The position numbers and the translations under genes were made by a program. This document shows positions 47,001 to 59,000 of a DNA stretch of 64,000 bases, in pieces (positions within the stretch are counted from its first letter, which is position 1; each line of letters begins with the position of its first letter). Location: positions 9,515,883 to 9,579,882 of the forward strand of contig NC_047081.1 of NCBI RefSeq assembly GCF_902459465.1. Direction: 5' to 3'. Source of the DNA: Asterias rubens (Eukaryota; Echinodermata; Asteroidea; Forcipulatida; Asteriidae). The notes under the pieces were generated by a model, which was given only the letters and a program-made list of their open reading frames with translations, did no database searches and was not told the origin of the DNA.

Positions 47001-50000
47001 CCAATCAAAGCCACTCTTCCTTGGTTTGTTTGCTCTTCCCCTGCTGGTTTGACCAATCAGGACGCGGTTTACATGCAGGGGGACTATACTACCATAGCGG
47101 CTGTTGTTTTTTACTTACATAGAACAACATAGTGGCTATTCTATTACCTTCTTCATAGGCATTGGGTCTCTGAAAGTGAAAAATTAGAAGACAACACAGA
47201 ACAATAGATGCTGGTCTGGGGAAAACGTTTTAACTTGCTAAAAAAAAAAATCTACATGTATACTAAATATTCAGTCGGTGTACATTGGTATTTCAATATA
47301 TCTCAAGATTAATATTGCTAAAATGTACATTTTGTTTTTCTAATTTCAAGTCATGAAAGTTTTATAAAAAAAATTGCTGAGGAAAAGATTTAAACTTTAT
47401 TTAGGATCTAGATTCAAGGGAGGTATATTAAAATGGTGGCATTCCTAAATTTAAGCAACTTCTGAAGTTACAGCTTTATTGGAGCTGCCTGAAAAGCTAT
47501 TGGCCTACTAAGAACTATCAAAGAGTTTTTTTCTCTTGGAAAAAAATCTTTTATTTTTCACTAGACAGACCCTGAAACAAAAAGTCACTTAAATGTCTGA
47601 TATTTCACATCCCAAAATAAATTGTATAAATGCTTAGAATAGCCAGTTTTTCATTTACAAGCTCTAAATCAAGTAGTGAAAAACGTTTGACTCACAGATT
47701 GCGCCAGGAATTTCTGTCTGTGCTAAAATCTATGGATGAATGGGCATTAACGCTTTACAGACCACCATTTGGAATCAGCCTTTTTAGGTATGGAAGACAG
47801 CCAAAGATTTTGCAAAAACGTGGTATTTTTTTAAAGCTTCATCATTCATTTTTAGAAAAAGTAATAACAAAAAGTAAAAAAACCAACAAAAAAACTAAAT
47901 CAGCAGCATTTGAGCAGGTCTTGCATTCTGTAGAGCATAATAAGCTACAAGTTAGTATGCACTTTGGTAACATAAATAAAAAAGGCTTCCTTTTCACTCT
48001 GCTAAAAGTTTCCAGGAAAGATTTTTTTTTTTTTTCGAAATTGAAAATAAATTGCTGTAAGGGTGAACAAAAATGTAAAGAATAAAGCTCTGCTTGAAAT
48101 AATCAAATGCATTTCTACCTTACAAAAAAAAAATTATAATAGTAGAATAAAAAACATGTACAGTGCAAAACATAAGACAGTTAAAGGAACATTACAGAAT
48201 TGGTTAGAAAAAAACTTGTCAAAGATCACAGATTTACACAAAAATTACACGGTCTAATGATGATGATAGTAGAAATTATCCCTTGAAACATTTCTAACTG
48301 AAATGTCTTTTTGATGAAAATAAATGAAACTCATTTCCCATTTTTTGAGTTTATCGCTAAGTGAGCGTTTGATTCATTTTTTTTTTAAACTGATGTCATG
48401 CAAAATGTGTAATTGATTTTTCACTATTTTCTTGTGACCCAGATGGCCAATCGATCTCAAACTTCTACAGGTTTGTCAGTTTATGACATGGTGAATGACA
48501 TAAAGTGCTTTAACACAGACAGCAACTGTTTTGTTAGCAAAAACCAATTCTGTTATGTTCATTTAAAGCATATTTTGTAAGTGCTTATCTAACAAAATGT
48601 AAATTAACAACACATACATTTACATATGCAACAAAGCATCAACCAATCACGGGGTTGCAAAACAAAAAGGTGTGGGCGGGCGGGGCCAGGCGGGCGGGGC
48701 CAGTTTTCTGCAGAGTCTCGTGCAAAGTTTGGCTTCATAGAAATGCAGGAAACGAGGGGAAGAGCAAACATGGCAAGGAAGCGTGGTAAATAAGACTAGC
48801 GTTGGAGCAAAGAGAAGGATAACAAGGAAATGGTTAAAAAACATCAAGGTATCAATTAAAGTCAATTATAAGAAGGTACAACAGTGGTTTTAGGGAATGT
48901 TTTTAATTTTAAAAAGAATCAGAAAGCTTCCATGAGAATCAAATAAAGCCTTCCCTTTACCAGTGCAATTACTCAGCACTTGACAAACTGAAATCCCCAT
49001 TGAACTCTTTCCAAATAAAAATTCTAATTCCAATAGAATTTTCTGTTATCGCTGTGTCAGGCAAATAATTTGGTCCATTGAAAAAAATGACCACATATAA
49101 CAAGGGCTGAACCATGTGGTGTAGATTCTAATGGACTTTTCTGGCCTCAAATTCGTTAAATGGCATCTTTCTCATGGAATGGCAAACAAAACATGGAAAC
49201 CAGACTTAGAGCTGCCATTATTTGCATCTTGCAATCAGGGAGGTATTTACATTTAACATAACAGGGTAAACAGTTTTTACAATCAAGGAAATTTTTTTAA
49301 ATGGTTTGTCAGGACATGTAAATATTGGTTTATTTTCAGGAAAGTTTCTGCAGAATCGAAGGGAGAGTTGCCAGCTCTGTCTTTTTTGCCTTAATTTTTA
49401 TTTTATTTTTTGCCTTAATTTTTTTCTGAAAAACATGGCAGGAAGTGTACTTTGAATTATTTGTGTTTCCCTGCAGAGAGCAGAACAATATTTTACCAAC
49501 ATAAGATAGATTTCGGTTCATAAGTTGGGTGCCTTGGATGAGCCTTGTAGCAGGCCGTTAGTACTCCCAATAAAAAATAAATACACTCATGAATGTTAAA
49601 AGTTTTGATAAGAAACCAGTGTTGTACCTTCTTTCTGAGAAAATTAAACAGTGTAGTAAGAGAATAAGTTAAAAACAAATTAAGATCATTTAATTATAAA
49701 GAAAATAAATAACAGAATTTCATTCTTCAGTTAAACAGTGTGAATTTGGGAACAGTACGTATACATTGCTGCTTTGAAGACACTGAAATCACAGCTTCTT
49801 ATTTCTTAGAAAATTCTGCTAAAATTGGATAAATCAAGGATGGATATTAATTTCTGAATGAATCTGTGAATATGAATGATTTGGAATTGCCTAGATTAAG
49901 AATAAATGAGTGATCAACGAAGATGAAACCAAAATGGTTCTTTTCATGAAATTCATCTCAAATGCAGGACTAAAACTAGAAGTTATTCTGAATATGGATT

Positions 50001-53000
50001 GATATGGTTTTCATCATGAAAAATTATGTCTGATTTTGTTTCAAATATATGGAGATTTTTAGTGTTCACACTCATGGTGTTAAAAACAAATTATTTTGGA
50101 GAAAATAATAAATGACTGTACTAAAAAGGATTGACACCTGCTCTACAAGAATGTAAACCTGGAAGATACACTACAAAGGAAAATGTGTGCATCATGGCAG
50201 CTACAGTGTAATGCTTGGTGCAAAAATAGGAAAAATGGGCATGCACAAGATGCTGATTGAAGGAAAAATGTCTCGAGTCATACCTTTTTTTAGGGAAGAA
50301 GTTTTTACAGTAAGTCCTTTGGAGTGTGAGTTTTTTAAGTGAAATGCCATAATAATGTTAACACTAACAGGCTTAATTTCAAGGGATGGACTTTTTATAT
50401 TGTTCAATTAATTTGTTCACCTTGTATTTATCAAACGATTAAACTGCCTTTCATTCGCAAAATGAATGACAGTGTCATAATTCTAAAGAGTTTGAAGTAT
50501 TTCAAGTAAAGATATTCAAAAATTATCCAGAATTTATCAGTGGGAAAAAAAAAAAATAAAAAAAATAATTGTATCACTTTTCTTGCAAAACATTTTTTTT
50601 GTCAAATACATACACTGCTAAAAAAAGGTATTCTTGAAATGAGAGGAAACAAAATCTGATTTCAAGCAAACATTTGTTGCGTCAATCATTAGACATTTTT
50701 TCTAGAGAGAGAGAGTTACACAAGAATGCTCGTCTCTTTCTGAGTTTGTTTCTTATTCAAAGAATAGAATATTTCTAGCAGTGTACAAACAAATGCTGTG
50801 TTATGATTCGTTTAAAAGTTCCTCACAGTGCAACTTAAACGCCTTCTTCATAGACATTAAAAGAATGCAAACAATTCTTTTACAGGAAAGATCCAAGTTG
50901 CGTTTGGATAGAGATCTGGAACTCTCTACCACTTAAACTTCGATCTTGTGTTTGCACCGCAAAATTCAAGTCTCTTCTCAAAACTTATCTTATGTCACAG
51001 GTTTTCAATGACTAACTTTGTTGTGTCTGTTTTTCTTTGTGTTGTGTTTTGTTTTTGTTTTGTTTTTGGTTTTACTGCACCTTGAACACCCAGCAGGGTG
51101 GATATGTGCGCATTACAAGTCTTATTATTATTATTATTAGAGATTCTGGTTAATGGTTATACGGCATGCACAATCTATTTTTAAGCATGCCTCTGTTTTT
51201 AAATCATTCTAAACAAGAAAAAAAAGGTTGAAACTCACCCTTGCAAAGTCAAAATGTGGCTCATAGTGACCCCCAATACCGTAGTTTACAACCTGTTAGT
51301 GAAAACAATTAGAGAAATATTTAGCTCTTAAAGGGTCTGGGTACAAAACAAAACACAAAAATCCACAGATTTCCATTAAACTTACACCGTTTGAAGATAA
51401 TGTTAGTAGAAAGCTTCCCTTAAAATATTACCTGCTGAGGTGCCGTAGTTTTTGAGAAATGAGTCAAACAATTTCACACAAAACAAAATTAGTTTTGATT
51501 TCACACAAAACTAAATTAGTTTTGAGAGACGAAATTTATTTTAGCATGTACAACGGATTTATGCAGCTCACCTGAAAACATTGCTCTGTGATTTTCTACA
51601 GGTAAATTATATTACATACATCTTCATTCACAGTGAGTAGTGATTCATGTCACGGCTAAAAACTTGATCTACAAAAGGTTAGAAGACACTTTAATAGATG
51701 TAAGTTTTGCATTGATATATTCTTTATCCCCGATGCAAAACTAGCATCTCTTAAAATCCTTGCGGTCTATACTGCCAAAACTTAGGATTCAAACTGCCTC
51801 TAGCCGCCGGGCTAGCTCGGTGGTCTAGTGGTAAGACATCTGGGCCCAATTTCATGGCTCTGCTTACCGTAAGCACAGAATCGTCGCTTATGGAAGCAGG
51901 GAATTCTGTGCGTACGGAAAGCGTTTTTCACGGGTTAGCGGCAACTTTTGGCTGCTGCGGGTGCGTACTCTGCGTTACTAGGCATTCTACTCATACAAGG
52001 CCAGCGCATAAATTCGGCGCTTGCACGTAAGCGGGGAATCGAGATCGTAAGCGCAGATTTCGGCGGTAAGCAGAGCCATAAAATTTGGCCTTGCTCTAGC
52101 AATGCAAAGGTCATGGTTTGAATCCCACCAGAGTGGTTTGCCTGTAGTTTATTTTCACAGAACTCGGGAAAGTACTGAGTATACATTGACTAATACACAT
52201 CGGTGTATATGGGTAAAAAAACAATTTGTAGATATATCAAAACAAGGCAGCTAATCTGGTGTCCTGACCTGTAATTCTTCTGCTGTTTTGAGTTCCAATC
52301 CAGAGTAGTCTGATACCCTTTGCCTGATCACAGAAACCACAGGGTCTAGTTCCTCCCTCAGCCATGCACTCTTACTGATGCGGTAGTCGGCGTACTCAAG
52401 TTTACCAGTGACAGAATTCTGAATAGTGGCTCGGTTTAGCTGTAGTTAACATACAAAATGAAAATAGGGAAAAGTTGTTGACGTTGGTTTGAAGCTGTAT
52501 CCAAATCAAGTGACTTTGCTACGGCTATGGCTGCTGGCTGAAGCCACATCCTTAAAGAACAGGGCCTAACGCCACAAGAACTTGCTAAGCTTAGAAAAAC
52601 CCTGCTTAAACAGAAACTGGTTACCAGCCGAAAATCCATAAAGTTTGCAATTCGTGCCCCACTCATTTTGGGCTTGGCAAAAAAAGAAAAAATTCTGCTA
52701 AACAACTTTATGAAAATAGGCCCAGATATTTTCAACAATCTGGCCATAGCATGCAACTGACAAAGCCTTCGAGGATGGAGGGGGGACAATGGTAGAAAAG
52801 GCAGTTTGCAGCATATTTTGTGAAGAAAAAACAACAAAAACAAAACAAATTAACATGACTCATTTTATGTACATAAAATGTAAAGAATACTTTCATCAAG
52901 CCCTTCAAGGGAAGAATTGGATGCATGACAAAATGTGACGCTTGTGAAGATTTTTCAGTTGCCAACACTGGAAATTTGCTAAGTGAACAAAAATTACTTT

Positions 53001-56000
53001 TACTCACTCTAGGGGCTGCAAGCGCTTTAACTTTTTTGATTTCATAATCTGATAGGATGTCATGATAGATGATGAGACGTGGGTGATCGAAGACTACTTC
53101 CTCCTTGGCCGGGCGGAGCAGCAGGCGTGGGTTATTGTAGTTATTGTAACGACACTTCAGGATGCGACGATTCCTTGGAGCCTGCAAAAGAGAGAAAAAT
53201 AGCGGGCATGTATTTGAGGCGTTTATACCAGAATGGCATTTGAACATATCTGATAATTCTTTGATTGACCTGGACCGGCGCCTTTGAATGTTGGACAGAG
53301 AAGCTGTGCCTTACAAATGCTGTGTTAATATTATTATAATAGCGCCTCATAATAGGTTATTCTCTCTGGTGAAGAGTTTGGTTTGATTTCTTCTTTCGTC
53401 TTGGGAGTGTCTTCAACCCATCCCTCTTCTACTGTTAACTGGTTAAGCGCCCCACCCTTAGTAAACCCCACTCTTAGTATACACCCCACCCTAAGTGCGC
53501 CTCTCGTCAGCTTTTGAGTTCTTACCTTCAGCACTGGGGTCCCCTCTGCAAAGCGCCTCGTAGGTTATTCTCTCTGGTGAAGAGTTTGGTCCTATTTCTT
53601 CTTCCGCCTTGGAAGTGTCTTCAACCCATCCCTCTTCTACTGTAAACTGGTTAAACGCCCCACCCTTAATAGTAAACGCCACCCTTAGTACAGCCCGCCC
53701 TTAGTGCCCCTCTCGTCGGCTTTTGATTTCTTACCTTTTCAGCGCCGGGGTCGCCTCTGCAAAGTGCCTCGTAGGTTATTCTCTCCGGTGAAGAGTTTGG
53801 TTTCAATTCTTCCTCGGTCTTGGGAGTGTCTTCGACCCATCCTTCTTCTTCATCGTCATCCTCTTCACCATCTTTGAACTCTCCTCGTTTCTTCTTCTGA
53901 GACAAGTGGTAGTCAAAGTACTTCTTGTTACTGTTGCCGCGCTCATGGTTTGGATCTGTAAGGTCAAGGGTCGGGGGGTAAAGGTCAAGATTATTCATTC
54001 ACTAAACACTTTCTTTTACAAATGACATGTTCTGTGCATGAGAATAATGATGATTCACAAAAGCAAGAGTGCTGGATTATGGCACAGTAATCGTTTCTCA
54101 CTACATATTGTGGTGATTTTATAATGGATTGCTAGTTTTACACCTCTGAAAACAACAAGGGTCCTTGGATATTATTTAACAAGGATAGCTTTCACATGAC
54201 TGGAATTTGCTATTTTTGTTAACATGGATGTGATTTTACTTTAGGTCTCTAGTTTACACGTTGTCTGTCTTCTGACTGGCACCGCCTACATGACAAATGT
54301 ACCAACAATGTTCACAAATTAGGGAGACAAACATAGATAGCTCAGTTGCTAGAGCACCTCGCACTTTAATCTGGAAGTGGCGTGTCATGGACGAGTGCTT
54401 AAGAGCACCGGATTCTAGCTCTGATGTTTGATCAGCAGATTGTGGGTTAAAATCCCCGTCGTGACGCTTGCTACGTAAAATTGGGGAGGTAGTGCTTTTT
54501 GCTCTACCGACCAGGCTTCAGACTGATGATACGCAAGCCTACATCCGTATGGACTGTAAAAGGGGTAACCCTGTTTCAGCCCTAGGAGTAGGTGGCAACG
54601 GCCTTTTTTTTTTTTTTTTTTTTTAAGTCACAGGTTCTTGTGAATTTTGTCTTCATTTAACCCAAACGTATTTAAACAAATTCTGATTTGTTGTTTGCAT
54701 ACAAGCCATTCTTTGTGGATGACTACCCAACCTACCAAGTTTCAACAGTGCATCTGTGTACTCCAGGGCCTGCTTCATATCACCACTCTGGCAAATTCAA
54801 TAGACAACAAAAAGTTTGAGAAACTGTATCTTAAAACCTATATAATAATAATAATACGGACGTTTATATTGTGCAGTGACCTATTTAAATATACTTTACT
54901 GTGCGTTACAAGGAATAAAAAAAATGCTGAGAAAATACGAAAAAACAAATATACAAACAGAGCAAGAATGAATTAAATGGGTGAAGTAAGAAAATGGGCT
55001 TTTAACTTAGATTTAAAATACTTTAAGTGAAGCAGACTGTCTAATGCAAGGTGGGAGATTGTTCCAAAGATTTGGAAGTTATCAGTTTCTTGAGGAAATA
55101 CTCTGATAGATTCTAAGTAAGTAGACACAGTATTCAGCTAAAACTTATATTGTATTTTATTCTAACTTTGCAACTAAATCAGTATTAAGCCCGGTTCATA
55201 CTCCCTGCCAATGCAAAATGAATTTTGACGTCACAGAGCTGTTTTCGCAGGGAATGATCCGTAGGAGTTGAGCGCCAGTCAACTGATGTGAATTATTTGT
55301 TGTGAATTTGTGACGTCAAAATTCGTATCGCATTTGCACTCGCAGAAAGTATGACCCAGGCTTTATCATGTTGACAAAAACCAATCTAAGACCCTATCTT
55401 TAAAGGCAGTGGACACTATTGGTAATTACTCAAAATAATTATTGGCATATATATAAAACCTTACTTGGTAACGAGTAAGTAATGGGGAGCTGTTGATAGT
55501 ATAAAGCATTGTGAGAAACAACTCCCTCTGAAGTAACGTTGTTTTTGAGGAAGAAGTTTCTTTCCACGAACTTGATTTCGAGACCTCAGAATTAGATTTG
55601 GGGGTCTCGAAATCAAGCATCTGAAAGCACACAACTTCGTGTGACACAGGTGTTTTTCTTTCATAATTATCTCGCAACTTCAACGACCAATTGAGCTCAA
55701 ACTTACACAGGTTTGTTATTTTATCTATATGTTGAGATACACCAAGTGAGAAGACTGGTCTTTCACAATTACCAATAGTGTCCAGTGTCTTTAACTTAAA
55801 ATGTTTCTGTATACATGTATGTACATACCATGTAGAGCACGAAGGAGAGGTAATCCAGCACATCCGTTTTATCCACTGTGGTCTCATCCCCCTCACTGTT
55901 CACTTTATCTAAGGCTTCTGTCATCCAAAGCTTGGAGTGGAAATAATCATTGGCGTTGTACGCAATACGACCAATCTCAAAACATTCATGCGCTGTGTAG

Positions 56001-59000
56001 GATAATTACAAACAAATATCAATTTACACCAATGTCTTGAGAATATTTTGAAGTTGATTAATTTCTCTTTCTAGAAAAGAATATCTAGAAGGATTACTTG
56101 TCATCCACAGCTAGCTTAGAGTTGAAGTAATTGTTGGCGTTGTGTGCTGTGTAGGAAATATATAAAACATTTCCACTAATATTTTGAGAATATTTTGAAG
56201 TTGATTAATTTTTCTTTTTGGGAAAGTCAATATGTAGAAGGAAAATAAGTTACTTGACATTCATAGCTTAGAGTGAGTGATCGTTGGTGTTGTACGCAAT
56301 ACAACCAATCTCAAAACATTTATGTGCTGTGTGGGGAAGAAAAAAATCACTAATATCTTAAGAGTATTTTTAATTTGATATATATATATTTTTTTAGTAA
56401 GGCAAATATTTTTTAGAATATTCTTTTTGATTTTATATCTATTTAGAGTATTTTTAATGAAAATAAGGTGACATTTTAACAGGGCCCAATTGTATAGCTG
56501 CTTTGAAGCACAAAAGATACCTAAGCCTTAAACAATTATAGCCAAAATACCATGTCATGTGCAGTGCAATTAATTGTGACTGGAATACTACTCATTTCTG
56601 CTTTTGAGCAAAATATTGTTAAGAAATATTTTGTGCCTAAGCAGAGCTCTATGAAATTAGACCCAGATGTGAAACCATAAACAGAGTCAATCCTCATAAA
56701 TTTACAAAACTATCCATTGCACCAGGAGAACAAAATCTGAGCAATATCTTTCCTATGGCATTTGGGAAATGTCCAGCCAGAGTATTCAAGAAAGGATCAA
56801 GGACATGGGTAAATTGACCTTCCAGTTTCTAAAGCTCAATTTCATAGAGCTGCTAAGCACAAAAATTTGCTTAGCATGAAATTTCTTCCTCGATAAAAAC
56901 AGGATTACCAACCAAATTTCCTAGTGATTTCCATGATAAGCAAACAACAGCTGAGTACCAGTAAATAGCAATAAGCAACAAATGGAAATTTGGTTAGTAA
57001 TCTTGTTTTTATCAAGGAAGAAATTTCATGCTAAGTAAATTGTTGTGCTAATTATAAGCAGCTCTATGAAATTGGACCCATATATCAATCCAAGGTTACA
57101 TAAACACATACACCTAGGAGGAAGCTATAAGTCCTGCAGGAGGAACCTGTTCAATGTTCACACTTGCGTCACCCTTTAATCAATTTGATATATCCACTGG
57201 TTGTACTATTCTGAGGGCACACAATTAAATTCTTTCAGTGCCAAGGTCGTCGTAGTACAATCTATTTTAGGTATTCCAAAAGTGCCATTATCTTATACTA
57301 TCGAGCTAATTCATGTACTTTAAAAAGTGTCATCAATGGAACATGTACAGCGTGTTATCACGGGTAGGAGAGGGCATCATATCACTCAAGTCAAGAAATA
57401 CAATGGGATGTACCAATGCAACACAAATCAGCAAGATACTTTTGTTTAAAGGCAGTGGACACTATTGGTAATTGTCAAAGACTAGCCTTCACAGTTGGTG
57501 TGTCTCAACATATGCATAGAATAACAAACCTGTGAAAGTTGCGAGATAATAATGAAAGAAAAAACACCCTTGTCACACGAAGTTGTGTGCGTTTAGATGG
57601 TTGATTTCGAGACCTCAAGTTCTAAACTTGAAGTCTCGAAATCAAATTCGTGGAAAATTACTTCTTTCTCCCAAACTATGGCACTTCAGAGGGAGCTGTT
57701 TCTCACAATGTTTTATACCACCAACCTCTCCCCATTACTTGTCGCCAAGAAAGGTTTTATGCTAATAATTATTTTGAGTAATTACCAATAGTGTCCACTG
57801 CCTTTAATGTATCAAAACAGACTTTTTTAAATTTTGCCTACACAATTTTTTTATAAATGTTTTTTTTAAAAACAAAACAGGCACTGACAGATTTAATACG
57901 CGGAAGACCAATCCATGTCATTGGTGTTGCTCAAGTGATAAATGGAAGGCCACAATATACATGAAAGAAAAAGTTTTATTGTGCCTAGCTGTAGTACAGT
58001 ATACCTGCCTAACTATCATGTCACACACATACATACTTTGTGACTGGTATCCTGCTCATTTCTACTTCCAAATTAATTTCGACAGTCTCGTTTTGAAGAA
58101 CGGAGTTTAAAATGCATGAACACATTTTGCATTCCTTCTAATAATAATGAACCATTTTTGTAGAGCGCATCATCACAATCACAGAGAAGTGCAAAACTTA
58201 GTTGATACGGAAAGAAGTACCGAAAGCTATTGTAAAAATAAATGTGTTTTTAACTTTGTCTTAAATAAATTCACTGTTTGAGCTTGTTTTATGGTGTCCG
58301 GAAGACTATTCCATAATTCTGCTGCTGCTGCAAAGGCTCTGGCCCCATAAAATTCTAGTGTAGTTACAACAGAATACACACGACAGTTTGAACCAGTACA
58401 TTTAATCAGAAACGACAACATGTCAGCTCTAATAACAAGTCAAAACATTTGATGTAATTTGTTCCCCTTCAGCTGAGCATGGAGCTCTGAGTAAGCTCGC
58501 TGAAGCTAATTGGCAATTTTCTCCTGTGGGTAATCGGTGAAGCTTTGAAGTTTGTTATCTTAAAACCTTTCTCTAGTAATAGTAAGGAGTTAATTCCGAT
58601 ATGACATTGACCCTAAATTAGACTTGGTTTATCGGCCTACAGGGGTAAAGTGCAGACTTGAGCCAATGTAAACATCCAAAAAGATTCACTACAAAAGTAC
58701 ATGCACACTGCGCATGTACAGTTTGATTGGGTTTGTTCCATACCAACTGAAGAAATATTTATAAAGGAGCCAGTCTTCGAACAAACTCTTTAAAGCCAGA
58801 GAACACTTTCGGTAAACATTATCGTCCAAGGCCCACACTTCGTGTATCACAACTTATATATAAATCGTGTATCTCAACTTAAATATAAAATAACAAACCT
58901 GTGATAATTTAGGCTCAATCGGTCCAAGGAGTCGGGAGAAAATAACGGGAAAACCCACCCTTGTTTCCGCACGTTTCGCTGTGTCATGACATGATACTAT

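Noticed and set aside
47630-48085. 151-codon open frame in a P4HA intron
   Set aside because: No family resemblance, rich in Lys, Phe and Ser as expected for AT-rich DNA, and no splice or promoter context. Not reported as a gene.
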